NCBI GenBank assembly: GCA_910585205.1
Contig: CAJUCC010000070.1
Location: 1 to 59,105 of the forward strand
Length of the DNA stretch: 59,105 bases
Direction of reading: 5' to 3'
Origin: an uncultured Lachnospiraceae bacterium
Lineage (GTDB): Bacteria; Bacillota; Clostridia; Lachnospirales; Lachnospiraceae
Below are positions 16,034-23,975 of this stretch, in pieces (within the stretch, counting starts at the first letter, position 1; every line of letters starts with the position of its first letter). The notes under the pieces were generated by a model. That model had not been told where the DNA came from and ran no database searches. It worked only from the letters and a program-made list of their open reading frames with translations. Made by a program: the position numbers and the translations under genes.

Positions 16034-16636
16034 ATGAGTAAGACAGTAAAACGGGGATATGTTCCCGATGATGAACGGGAATTTTTCGGAGCGGCAGCGG
16101 CTGGCGCTGGTGCGCGCCGTTTCCCCGGAGAGCAGCATTCGGAGCCGAAAGCAGAAGGAGATTACGGGTGCTCTGACAGGGAAGACGGCTCACATCGACG
16201 GGTTTAATACGATTATTACATTGGAAGTGGCTTTTTCCGGTTCGCCGCTGCTGCGGTGTATGGACGGCTGCATCCGGGATCTCGCGGGTCTTCGGGGAAC
16301 ATATCGTCTGATTGACAAAACGACGCCGGCCGTTCTGCGGATCGGGGAAGCGCTGAAGGCGGACGGTATAAAAGAGGCGGTGTTTTATCTGGATGCCCCG
16401 GTTTCCAATTCCGGCCGGTTGAAAGCGCGGATATTGGAGCTGTTGGAACCGTTTCCTTTTTCGGTTCGGGCGGAAGTGATTCCCGATGTGGATGCGGTTC
16501 TGGAAACGTTGGATTGTGTCATAACGGGGGATGCCATTATTCTGGACCGGTGCAGGAGCTGGTTTGCACTGACGCGGCAGATTCTGAGACGGAGGAAGAG
16601 AACTATTCTTTTGTGGATTTGTGCGGGATACAATGA
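16034..16636 (+). pseudogene. Broken DUF434-family gene with two frame changes
   Basis: The natural start seems to be the ATG at 16034, giving MSKTVKRGYVPDDEREF, the typical opening of this family. The frame then changes near 16085 and continues as FSERQRLALVRAV; about 25-35 residues that family members carry between these two parts are absent. The middle (HIDGFNTIITLEVA, CMDGCIRDLAGLRGTYR, AVFYLDAPVSNSGRLK, ITGDAIILDRC) is intact. Near 16585 a second frame change is likely: the frame two bases over reads TEEENYSFVDLCGIQ and stops at 16636, while the continuing frame (to 16880) reads non-native residues. The family has unknown function with a nuclease-like core. Confidence 0.6.
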
Positions 16637-16791
16637 ATTTGTGACAGGAAAGTGTCTGTTTGTGACATTTGACTTGATAAAAGGGTACGATGTTTCGAAA
16701 TATAAAGCAGAGCAGTACGATGCAGGGCGGCTTTCTGCGTCGTGGGTATTACCGGGAGCGTCAGCAACGGAATATGGAAAGGAGAACGGTT

Positions 16792-17655
16792 ATGAAGATT
16801 GCAGAAAGAAACGGATTTTTTTCTGTCTCATTGGGAGCTACGGACAGCGGAGACAATACGGAGAAGACCACACAACATAAAAAAGGAAAGAACCTTTCCA
16901 TTTTTGCCGGAAATTTAGGGAAGAATGGTTCCGAATCACCTGTTGAGAAAAAGAGAAAAGAGGTCCGGGAGAGAGCTGCCAAGGTCTTGATGGATAAGTT
17001 TGAGAGCGACCAGAAGTATGAGCAGGGTCTGGACGAGAGCCGCGCCAGAATCGAGGAGGCACAGAATACAGAGCGGGAAGCGAGAGAGAATCTGAAGCAG
17101 GCACAGGAGAAACGGGACGCCATTTCGAAGGAAGACAATCCGGAAGAATATGAACGGTATTCGGAATATATCGCCAATCAGGAATCGATTTTGCAGGGAG
17201 CGGAGAGCGCGATTATGGGGGAGAATGCCTTCATCCGCGGTGCAAAACGGGATAAACTCGGTGAAAAATACAGTATGGCGAACGCTGTGGTAGAGGAAGA
17301 GAAGATTCTGGCGGCCGGTTCCAAAGAGATTATGGGCGCAGCCGTGCAGGAATCGATGGAACATATTCAGGATCAGTATCAGGACAATATCGAAAAGGCG
17401 CAGGAACAGAAAGAGAAGAAGGAAGAAGAACAGGAAAAACTGGACGAACTCAAAGAAAAGCGGAAGGAACAGGAACAGCAGCTTGCGGCGGCAAAAGCGG
17501 AAGCGGCGGAGAAACAGGTGGAAATGACCGAACAAGCGAATGAGACGATTACGGAGGGTTCTGCGGATGTGGAACGGGAACTGCGCAAGATACAGAAAGA
17601 GGCCGAACTGCTGGATGAAGAGATGAAAGGGCTTATGGTGGATTCGAAGTTGTAA
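16792..17655 (+). CDS. Highly charged coiled-coil protein, unknown function
   Basis: 287 residues from the ATG at 16792, which follows GGAAAGGAGAACGGTT. There is no signal peptide or membrane segment. After a 50-residue polar head, residues about 50-130 and 185-285 are almost uninterrupted Lys/Glu/Gln/Ala heptad-like helix, consistent with a long coiled coil. The part between (YERYSEYIANQESILQGAES) is less charged. Without the broken DUF434 frame it has its own space. I recognise no family; a structural or scaffold role is only a guess. Confidence 0.75.
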   Translation: MKIAERNGFFSVSLGATDSGDNTEKTTQHKKGKNLSIFAGNLGKNGSESPVEKKRKEVRERAAKVLMDKFESDQKYEQGLDESRARIEEAQNTEREARENLKQAQEKRDAISKEDNPEEYERYSEYIANQESILQGAESAIMGENAFIRGAKRDKLGEKYSMANAVVEEEKILAAGSKEIMGAAVQESMEHIQDQYQDNIEKAQEQKEKKEEEQEKLDELKEKRKEQEQQLAAAKAEAAEKQVEMTEQANETITEGSADVERELRKIQKEAELLDEEMKGLMVDSKL

Positions 17656-17689
17656 GCGGAAATCGGATATAAAATTATAAAAGAACCTC

Positions 17690-17718
17690 TTGACAAATGT
17701 TGGAGAAATATATAAAAT
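17690..17718 (+). promoter_or_regulatory. Promoter of tRNA-Arg
   Basis: TTGACA (17690-17695) and TAAAAT (17713-17718), 17 bases apart, 29 bases before the mature tRNA. Confidence 0.75.
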
Positions 17719-17747
17719 GATACTGTTGTAACAAGTTGTTACAGTCA

Positions 17748-17821
17748 GTGCGTTTAGCTCAGCTGGATAGAGCGTTTGGCTACGGACCAAAAGGTCGGGG
17801 GTTCGAATCCTCTAACGCACG
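17748..17821 (+). tRNA. tRNA-Arg (anticodon ACG)
   Basis: Acceptor arms GTGCGTT / AACGCAC pair fully with discriminator G. The D loop has AGCTGGATAGAGC, the anticodon loop CTACGGA gives ACG (inosine reads CGU, CGC, CGA), and the T arm is GGGGGTTCGAATCC. CCA is not encoded. Confidence 0.95.
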
Positions 17822-17831
17822 GAACGGTATT

Positions 17832-17866
17832 AACGGAAACATCCGATAAGATGTTTCCGTTTTTAT
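17832..17866 (+). terminator. Terminator after tRNA-Arg
   Basis: AACGGAAACATC pairs with GATGTTTCCGTT and is followed by TTTAT. Confidence 0.85.
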
Positions 17867-17905
17867 TTGGCAAAATCCTGATTGTGTTATGGGACAGGGA
17901 ATGTT

Positions 17906-19321
17906 TTACAGTGCAATCCATTCCCCGTTCCAGAGATTTGTACCCGTTATGTAATAAGGAATGACCACACGGGCGATCGTCAGAAAAAGGCTGCCGGCGA
18001 GAAACAGCATCAGACCGCCGATGATAACGGGGCGATACCATTTCTGCAAAAAGACGGGCGGAAGACGGCGCTCCAGCAGAGTGACAAATTTATGAAATCC
18101 CAGTGTGATAAAATACATAAACGGGATCAGCATGGGCATAATATAACGTCCCTGCGGTTGATAATCGCTTACATATGAATAATAGATGCACAATCCCATC
18201 GTAAGTGCGATGGAGAGCAGGAGAGAACTGTGGAACAGGAATGCGGCGGTCTTTTTTCTGCCGGCCCGTTTTCCGGGTATCAGGCAAAACAGCCATCCCA
18301 GGCGGAACATGCGGTAATACCAGATATACAGAAAGGGCAGCGTGGGAAGTGTCATGGGACCGAAGCGGGCGACAAAACTGTTCCACAGAAAATAAAAGAA
18401 ATCCATATGAAACAGCATGTCGGTAAGCGGTGTGCCGGAACCCGCCACAGTGATGCGGGTGGCCGGATTGTATTCCGGCAGAGCGGTGCGCATGGCATTT
18501 TCCGCCCGTGCGCGCAGGCCGAGCAGATCGCCGTCATGGATCCGGTAATTGCGCAGGAACCACCAGCCGATGCCGAACAATACGAGAACGGAAATAAACA
18601 GCCCTTTTTGCAGCAGGGCATGCCAGTCTGTACCGCTTCGACCGTTCCCCGACCGTTTCTCTGCCCTGTAGTCGGTGAGAAACGAAAAAAAGAAAAGCAG
18701 GATGGCGGTGAGGATGAGGCCGTATGCATTATAATAGGAAAGGGCACAACAGATAATCCCGACGGAAAGCGTGATGCAGTCCTGCCAACGCCACCCGGAC
18801 TTCCACCCGGAAACACAGGCGCAGAGCATAATGGCGCCGGCCATGGATGCCATGGAATCGGTGTTTACATAAGAGTGCAGAAACAGGTTTTGCGGCAGAA
18901 ACATAATCAGAAAACAGAAAAGCCATCCGGTCAGCCGGTTTTGAAACAACAAAAGCGAAAGCCTGCGGACATAAACAGCCATAATGACGCCGAATACGGC
19001 ATTGACCATCCGGGCGCAGAGCAGCAGCGCCACATTCTGCTGCGTAAAGAGCGACAAAACCCGCATCAGAATGCCCTGTATTATATAAGGAAGAATTGGC
19101 TGAAATGCATAAGAGCCGCCGTATCCGCCGATGGCGACTTCGAATTCTTCCCCGGTGGGCAGTTTGCCGTAACGGCAGATAAACTGTGCAACTTTAAAGC
19201 GATTTACCTCATCCGGGGGATCGCCGAAAGGCTGCAGAAAGACAAAACAAAGAATGGAGAGTAAAACGGCGGTGTAAAACAGAATATTCGGATCAAGGAG
19301 ATGCTTTTTACGCATTTTCAT
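17906..19321 (-). CDS. DUF2142 polytopic membrane protein, glycosyltransferase-like
   Basis: 471 residues with about ten to twelve hydrophobic helices. The first extracellular loop has FGDPPDEVNRFKVAQFI, matching the conserved P-x-DE-x-x-H/R motif of GT-C-fold lipid-linked sugar transferases and of DUF2142. A later loop has YSYVSDYQPQGRYIMPML, another family hallmark (Q-x-RY). It probably transfers or processes a lipid-linked sugar in the cell envelope; the substrate is unknown. It is transcribed after the CarD-like gene, with a hairpin between them. Confidence 0.8.
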   Translation of the reverse strand: MKMRKKHLLDPNILFYTAVLLSILCFVFLQPFGDPPDEVNRFKVAQFICRYGKLPTGEEFEVAIGGYGGSYAFQPILPYIIQGILMRVLSLFTQQNVALLLCARMVNAVFGVIMAVYVRRLSLLLFQNRLTGWLFCFLIMFLPQNLFLHSYVNTDSMASMAGAIMLCACVSGWKSGWRWQDCITLSVGIICCALSYYNAYGLILTAILLFFFSFLTDYRAEKRSGNGRSGTDWHALLQKGLFISVLVLFGIGWWFLRNYRIHDGDLLGLRARAENAMRTALPEYNPATRITVAGSGTPLTDMLFHMDFFYFLWNSFVARFGPMTLPTLPFLYIWYYRMFRLGWLFCLIPGKRAGRKKTAAFLFHSSLLLSIALTMGLCIYYSYVSDYQPQGRYIMPMLIPFMYFITLGFHKFVTLLERRLPPVFLQKWYRPVIIGGLMLFLAGSLFLTIARVVIPYYITGTNLWNGEWIAL

Positions 19322-19355
19322 GGACGATGCTCCCTCTGTGGATTGATGGATATAA

Positions 19356-19402
19356 AATGCGCACTGCTTATCGGGACGATAAGTCCGCGGGCAGTACGCA
19401 TT
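19356..19402 (-). terminator. Hairpin terminator after the CarD-like gene
   Basis: On the minus strand AATGCGTACTGC pairs with GCAGTGCGCATT (one G-U) with an inner stem TTATCG/CGATAA, followed by TTATA. Weak T run, so termination may be partial. Confidence 0.6.
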
Positions 19403-19408
19403 GCTTGT

Positions 19409-19912
19409 TTATTTTTCCTGAACGGTTTCGGCTATCAACTGCCGCATTTCGTTTTTTCTTTTTCCAAGGGCGAACGCCAGTTCTGCATACAGGTTGTCCT
19501 CGGCCAGTTTGAAATAACGCTCATCCGTTGCCGTACTCTTTTTGCCCTGTGCCGAACGCTGTTTTTTGCGAAGATAGAGATTTTTGATAATGCTTATCAG
19601 CGCCGTGGGGCTGCAACTGTGAATCGCGTCCTTATATGTCTGTTCGCGGAGCTTGTCGTTGGAGATCCAGGCGGCTTCCACTTCGGGAATCTTATGAATA
19701 ATTTCCCAGGCCTGTGCTTCGCTTAGTGCTTTTCTGAGTGTTGTTTCTGCCATATCTGTCGGCACATATAATCTGGCGTTTTTGTTTTCTACGGGAACGA
19801 GCAGGTAATATAGCTTATTTTTGTCTGCATTTGGGAGATCCGGATGCAAAATATCATCAATCCGGCAAACACCATTATTTGCCTTTATTACATAGTCACC
19901 AATCTCATACAC
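19409..19912 (-). CDS. CarD-family transcription regulator
   Basis: 167 residues. The N-terminus YEIGDYVIKANNGVCRIDDI is the RNA-polymerase-interacting Tudor-like domain of CarD/CdnL proteins, which bind the beta lobe and stabilise open promoter complexes. The C-terminal part (about 70-165) is helical and basic, as in the DNA-contacting domain of the family. The start is a GTG at 19912 behind AAGGAGGGATTGTC; the nearest ATG is out of frame. Target promoters cannot be inferred. Confidence 0.85.
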   Translation of the reverse strand: MYEIGDYVIKANNGVCRIDDILHPDLPNADKNKLYYLLVPVENKNARLYVPTDMAETTLRKALSEAQAWEIIHKIPEVEAAWISNDKLREQTYKDAIHSCSPTALISIIKNLYLRKKQRSAQGKKSTATDERYFKLAEDNLYAELAFALGKRKNEMRQLIAETVQEK

Positions 19913-20074
19913 GACAATCCCTCCTTCTTATAGTATATAAGTTGCTAAAAATAATAGTTATTTTTATTGTATCATAAAAAGTATACAAAAATCAAAGGGA
20001 TTTTTCTGCGAAATGCACAAGGAGGATAATTTGTCGCGCCGACGTAAAATCACGGACGCGATTTTACGCTTTCA

Positions 20075-20123
20075 CAAAAAAGCAGGACCGTACAAAAGCC
20101 TGCAAGCTTTCATACGGTCCCGC
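20075..20123 (-). terminator. Terminator of the spore protein gene
   Basis: On the minus strand GCGGGACCGTA pairs with TACGGTCCTGC (one G-U), followed by six T. A second small hairpin (CGTAAAATC / GATTTTACG) lies at 20043-20068. Confidence 0.85.
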
Positions 20124-20137
20124 CATATCACAGATTT

Positions 20138-20341
20138 TTATTTCATCTGTTCTTCCTGACGCTTGATCATTCTACGCACCATTTCTCCGCCGATGCTGCC
20201 GGCTTCTTTGGAAGTCAGATCACCGTTGTATCCCTCTTTTAAGCTGATACCCAGTTCGGATGCTACCTCAGTTTTAAAACGATCCATAGCGGCCTTTGCT
20301 TCTGGCACTTCTGTTCTGTTGCTTCTGTTTGAACTTGCCAT
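20138..20341 (-). CDS. Alpha/beta-type small acid-soluble spore protein
   Basis: 67 residues. These proteins coat spore DNA, shift it towards A-form and protect it from UV and heat. The family motifs are clear: AKAAMDRFKTEVASELGI, containing the GPR protease cleavage region at TEVASE, and LTSKEAGSIGGEMVRRMI, the DNA-binding helix. The ATG follows GGAGGTGAATGTAAC. A sigma-G-like -10 and a folded leader lie upstream. It is the clearest sign that the organism forms spores. Confidence 0.97.
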   Translation of the reverse strand: MASSNRSNRTEVPEAKAAMDRFKTEVASELGISLKEGYNGDLTSKEAGSIGGEMVRRMIKRQEEQMK

Positions 20342-20381
20342 GTTACATTCACCTCCATAATTTTTTCTTCATTTTTACTCC

Positions 20382-20454
20382 TCAAGATAAGTCAGACGTT
20401 GTACTTATCCTGAAGAGTCCGCTTCGTTCTAAGTACTTGCCTCGCTTATCTTGA
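20382..20454 (-). promoter_or_regulatory. Folded 5' leader of the spore protein mRNA
   Basis: Three nested stems are seen: TCAAGATAAG (20382-20391) with CTTATCTTGA (20445-20454), GTACTTA (20401-20407) with TAAGTAC (20430-20436), and GAAG/CTTC at 20412-20425. The element sits between the sigma-G-like promoter and the ribosome binding site. Confidence 0.55.
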
Positions 20455-20457
20455 TGT

Positions 20458-20464
20458 TAGTATG
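20458..20464 (-). promoter_or_regulatory. Sigma-G-like -10 element (CATACTA)
   Basis: CATACTA on the minus strand equals the sigma-G -10 consensus of forespore genes. The -35 region is weak. It fits a spore protein gene 117 bases downstream. Confidence 0.6.
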
Positions 20465-20507
20465 AGCAAATCGAATTGAATTATAATGGTAAGTTTTTCA
20501 AGAATTA

Positions 20508-20536
20508 TTGCGCTTTTAAAAGCCATATGCTATAAT
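20508..20536 (+). promoter_or_regulatory. Promoter of the tig-clpP-clpX block
   Basis: TTGCGC (20508-20513) and TATAAT (20531-20536), 17 bases apart. The leader to the tig ATG is about 144 bases. No CtsR or CIRCE box is seen in it. Confidence 0.7.
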
Positions 20537-20686
20537 TCTAAAATGACTGTGAATATGGGAGAATGTCCCATTTTAATCAAATATCCGTCGAACCCTGCCG
20601 GAAGCGGCCGGATGGCATGACAATACAACGGCCGGGCGGGAATATGAATCAGAAGAAAATGCAGAAAATGCAAGGAGGAAGCTGAC

Positions 20687-21979
20687 ATGAGCTTACAGGT
20701 AGAAAAATTAGAGCACAATATGGCAAAACTGACAATAGAGGTGGCGCCCGAAGAACTGGAGAAAGCGATCCAGAAAGTTTATCAGAAAACAAAGAACAGA
20801 ATCAGTGTTCCCGGTTTCCGCAAGGGAAAGGTGCCGCGCCAGATCGTAGAGAAAATGTACGGAAAAGAAGTGTTCTATGAAGACGCTGCCAATGAGCTGG
20901 TTCCGGATGCCTATGAGAAAGCGCTGGAGGAATGTGAAGAGAATATAGTATCTTCTCCGAAGATTGCCGTGACGCAGCTCGAAGCGGGCAAACCGTTTAT
21001 TTTTACGGCTGAAGTGGCGCTGAAACCGGAAGTGAAGCTTGGAAAATACAAGGGCGTCAAAGTGGACAAACAGGTTGTCACAGTGACGGAGGAAGAGATC
21101 AACGCGGAAGTTGACAAAGAGAGAGAGAGTAACGCAAGAACCGTTGAAGTCGAAGGACGTGCGATTGAGAACGGCGATATTGTAACGATTGATTTTGAAG
21201 GTTTTGTGGACGGCGAAGCTTTTGAAGGCGGAAAAGGAGAGAATTATCCGCTGACAATTGGTTCGGGCGCATTTATTCCCGGGTTTGAAGAGCAGTTGAT
21301 TGGCAAGAATAAAGATGATGCGGTTGATGTAAACGTTACCTTCCCGGAAGATTACCATGCGGAAGAACTGAAGGGGAAGGCGGCGCTCTTTCAGGTTGCC
21401 GTGAAGGAAATCAAGGTAAAAGAGCTGCCGGATGCGGATGATGAATTCGCAAGTGAAGTGTCTGAATTCGAGACGCTGGCTGAATATAAGGAAGACATTC
21501 GGAAGAAGCTGACAGAGAAGAAAGAAAAAGAGGCTAAAAGTGCAAAAGAGGCGGCGGTAGTCGATGCCATAATTGCGGATGCGGATATGGATATTCCCGA
21601 AGCCATGCTGGAAACACAGCAGAGACAGATTGTTGATGAGTTTGCACAGCGGGTGCAGATGCAGGGGCTTTCGATCGAACAGTATTTCCAGATTACGGGA
21701 ACCGATGCACAGAAGATGATGGAACAGGTGAAACCGCAGGCTGAAAAGCGGATTAAATCCCGCCTTGTTCTGGAGGCGATTGTTGCGGCGGAAGGCATCA
21801 GGGCGACGGAAGAGGACTACGAGAAAGAGATCGCAAGTATGGCGGAAGTATATAATATGGAAGCGGATAAGGTGAAAGAGATGCTTGGGGACAATGAAAA
21901 AGCCAAAAAGCAGATGATGGATGACCTTGCCGTTACCAAAGCGGCCCAATTCGTAGTAAGCGAGGCGAAAGAAGCTTAG
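20687..21979 (+). CDS. tig: Trigger factor, ribosome-associated chaperone and prolyl isomerase
   Basis: 430 residues, full length. The ribosome-binding signature is VPGFRKGKVPRQIV (residues 41-54). The FKBP-like prolyl isomerase domain occupies about 150-245 with GDIVTIDFEGFVDGEAFEGG and the final FQVAVKEIKVKELP. The remainder is the helical cradle. It binds nascent chains at ribosomal protein L23. The ATG follows AAGGAGGAAGCTGAC. First gene of the tig-clpP-clpX-lon cluster common in Firmicutes. Confidence 0.97.
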   Translation: MSLQVEKLEHNMAKLTIEVAPEELEKAIQKVYQKTKNRISVPGFRKGKVPRQIVEKMYGKEVFYEDAANELVPDAYEKALEECEENIVSSPKIAVTQLEAGKPFIFTAEVALKPEVKLGKYKGVKVDKQVVTVTEEEINAEVDKERESNARTVEVEGRAIENGDIVTIDFEGFVDGEAFEGGKGENYPLTIGSGAFIPGFEEQLIGKNKDDAVDVNVTFPEDYHAEELKGKAALFQVAVKEIKVKELPDADDEFASEVSEFETLAEYKEDIRKKLTEKKEKEAKSAKEAAVVDAIIADADMDIPEAMLETQQRQIVDEFAQRVQMQGLSIEQYFQITGTDAQKMMEQVKPQAEKRIKSRLVLEAIVAAEGIRATEEDYEKEIASMAEVYNMEADKVKEMLGDNEKAKKQMMDDLAVTKAAQFVVSEAKEA

Positions 21980-22039
21980 AAAAGCGGTATAGTTTGCAGA
22001 AGCCGGGAATAAACTGAAAACGGCAAGGAGGCATTTTAC

Positions 22040-22630
22040 ATGAGTTTGGTACCTTATGTCATTGAACAAACGAGCAGGGGCGAGCGTTCCTATGATATTT
22101 ATTCAAGACTGTTAAAAGACAGAATTATATTTCTGGGTGAGGAAGTAAATGAGGTGACGGCGAGTCTGGTCGTGGCACAAATGCTCTTCCTGGAAGCGGA
22201 AGATCCGGAAAAGGATATTCAGCTCTATATCAACAGCCCGGGCGGCAGCGTGACGGCAGGGCTGGCGATCTATGACACGATGCAATATATCAAATGTGAC
22301 GTGGCGACCATTTGTATCGGCATGGCAGCCAGCATGGGCGCATTTCTGCTTGCCGGCGGCACAAAGGGAAAACGGAGTGCGCTGCCGAATGCGGAGATTA
22401 TGATTCATCAGCCGCTCGGTGGGACAAAGGGGCAGGCGACGGAGATTGAAATCGCGGCCAGACATATTTTGAAAACAAAGGAAAAACTGAACAGGATGCT
22501 GGCGGAGAATACCGGACAGCCTTATGAGGTGATCTGTGCGGATACGGAGCGGGACAACTGGAAGAGTGCGCAGGAGGCAGAGGAATATGGTCTGATCGAT
22601 AAGGTATTTCAGTTCAGGCCGAAAGAATAG
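22040..22630 (+). CDS. clpP: ATP-dependent Clp protease proteolytic subunit
   Basis: 196 residues. The catalytic triad is visible: Ser98 in GMAASMGA, His123 in MIHQPLGG and the aspartate in ADTERDN (168-173). YINSPGGSVTAGLAIYD lines the oxyanion side. It forms the tetradecameric degradation chamber served by ClpX, encoded 20 bases downstream. AAGGAGGCATTTTAC precedes the ATG. Confidence 0.97.
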   Translation: MSLVPYVIEQTSRGERSYDIYSRLLKDRIIFLGEEVNEVTASLVVAQMLFLEAEDPEKDIQLYINSPGGSVTAGLAIYDTMQYIKCDVATICIGMAASMGAFLLAGGTKGKRSALPNAEIMIHQPLGGTKGQATEIEIAARHILKTKEKLNRMLAENTGQPYEVICADTERDNWKSAQEAEEYGLIDKVFQFRPKE

Positions 22631-22650
22631 TTAAGGAGATCGTAAAGTAA

Positions 22651-23904
22651 ATGACTAAAAATTCTGACGATAAAGTAAGATGCTCCTTCTGTAATAAGAC
22701 GCAGGAACAGGTCAGAAAGCTGATTGCCGGACCGGCGGGGGTGTATATCTGTGATGAATGCATCGACATCTGTGCTGAAATCATGGAAGAGGAATATGAC
22801 GAGGAACCCGTGGAAGAAGGCATGGAGATCAATCTCCTGAAGCCGGTGGAGATTAAAGAATTTCTGGACGAGTATGTAATCGGTCAGGAGGCTGCGAAAA
22901 AAGTTTTGTCGGTGGCGGTATACAACCATTACAAGCGGGTACTGGCGCCCAAGGGGCTGAATGAGGTAGAGCTGCAAAAGAGTAATATTCTGATGGTCGG
23001 TCCTACCGGTTCGGGCAAGACATATCTGGCGCAGACACTTGCCAAGATTATCAATGTACCGTTTGCGATTGCGGATGCGACGACTTTGACAGAAGCGGGT
23101 TATGTGGGCGAGGACGTGGAGAATATTCTGCTGAAGCTGATACAGGCGGCGGATTACGACGTGGAACGCGCCCAGTTCGGAATGATCTATATCGATGAAA
23201 TAGATAAAATCACAAAAAAAGGGGAAAATGTTTCTATTACCAGAGACGTATCCGGTGAGGGCGTGCAGCAGGCGCTTTTGAAAATTGTGGAGGGCACCGT
23301 CGCGAGTGTGCCACCGCAGGGCGGCAGAAAACATCCCCATCAGGAACTGATTCAGATAGACACATCCAATATTCTGTTTATCTGCGGCGGCGCCTTTGAC
23401 GGTCTGGATAAGATTGTGGAAGAGCGGCTGAACCATAAGATTATTGGCTTTAACGCCAAAATGGGAACAAAGACGACCAAAGAGATCGGAGAGATTCTCG
23501 GTGAAGTGACACCGCAGGATCTGGTAAAGTTTGGATTGATACCGGAGTTTGTGGGCAGAGTGCCGATCAATGTGTCATTGGAAGGGCTGGACGAAGAAGC
23601 GCTTGTGCGTATTCTGAAAGAGCCGCGGAATGCACTGGTAAAACAGTATCAGAGACTGTTTGAGCTGGACCAGGTGGAATTGCGCTTTGAAGATGATGCG
23701 ATCGAGGAGATTGCGAAAAAGGCGCTGGAGAGAAAGACAGGCGCGCGTGGTCTGCGGTCTATCATGGAAAATGTACTGATGGATGTGATGTATCAGATTC
23801 CGTCTGACGATACGATACAGCTTTGCATTGTCACAAAGGAAGTGATTGACGGTACAAGCGAGCCGTTGGTTGTGCATCGGGAAGCCGTCAGAAAAGCGAA
23901 GTAA
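22651..23904 (+). CDS. clpX: ATP-dependent Clp protease ATP-binding subunit ClpX
   Basis: 417 residues. The zinc-binding domain uses Cys11, Cys14, Cys34 and Cys37. Walker A is GPTGSGKT, Walker B IYIDEIDKI, and the pore region and sensor motifs are in place; the IGF-type loop that docks on ClpP is present as KIIGFNA. It unfolds tagged substrates and feeds them to ClpP. The gene follows clpP by 20 bases with AAGGAGATCGTAAAGTAA before the ATG, so the two are co-transcribed. Confidence 0.97.
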   Translation: MTKNSDDKVRCSFCNKTQEQVRKLIAGPAGVYICDECIDICAEIMEEEYDEEPVEEGMEINLLKPVEIKEFLDEYVIGQEAAKKVLSVAVYNHYKRVLAPKGLNEVELQKSNILMVGPTGSGKTYLAQTLAKIINVPFAIADATTLTEAGYVGEDVENILLKLIQAADYDVERAQFGMIYIDEIDKITKKGENVSITRDVSGEGVQQALLKIVEGTVASVPPQGGRKHPHQELIQIDTSNILFICGGAFDGLDKIVEERLNHKIIGFNAKMGTKTTKEIGEILGEVTPQDLVKFGLIPEFVGRVPINVSLEGLDEEALVRILKEPRNALVKQYQRLFELDQVELRFEDDAIEEIAKKALERKTGARGLRSIMENVLMDVMYQIPSDDTIQLCIVTKEVIDGTSEPLVVHREAVRKAK

Positions 23905-23913
23905 TACCGGAAG

Positions 23914-23946
23914 AAAAAGCGCCGCTAATCGTTTAGCGGCGTTTTA
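23914..23946 (+). terminator. Terminator between clpX and lon
   Basis: CGCCGCTAA pairs with TTAGCGGCG around TCGT, followed by TTTT. It probably separates the Clp operon from lon, at least partly. Confidence 0.8.
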
Positions 23947-23975
23947 TGACTGATTTTATGATAGAAGGAGTACCA

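Noticed and set aside
20708..22069. 453-codon minus-strand frame over tig
   Set aside because: Phe/Leu/Arg-rich shadow of trigger factor without start signals.
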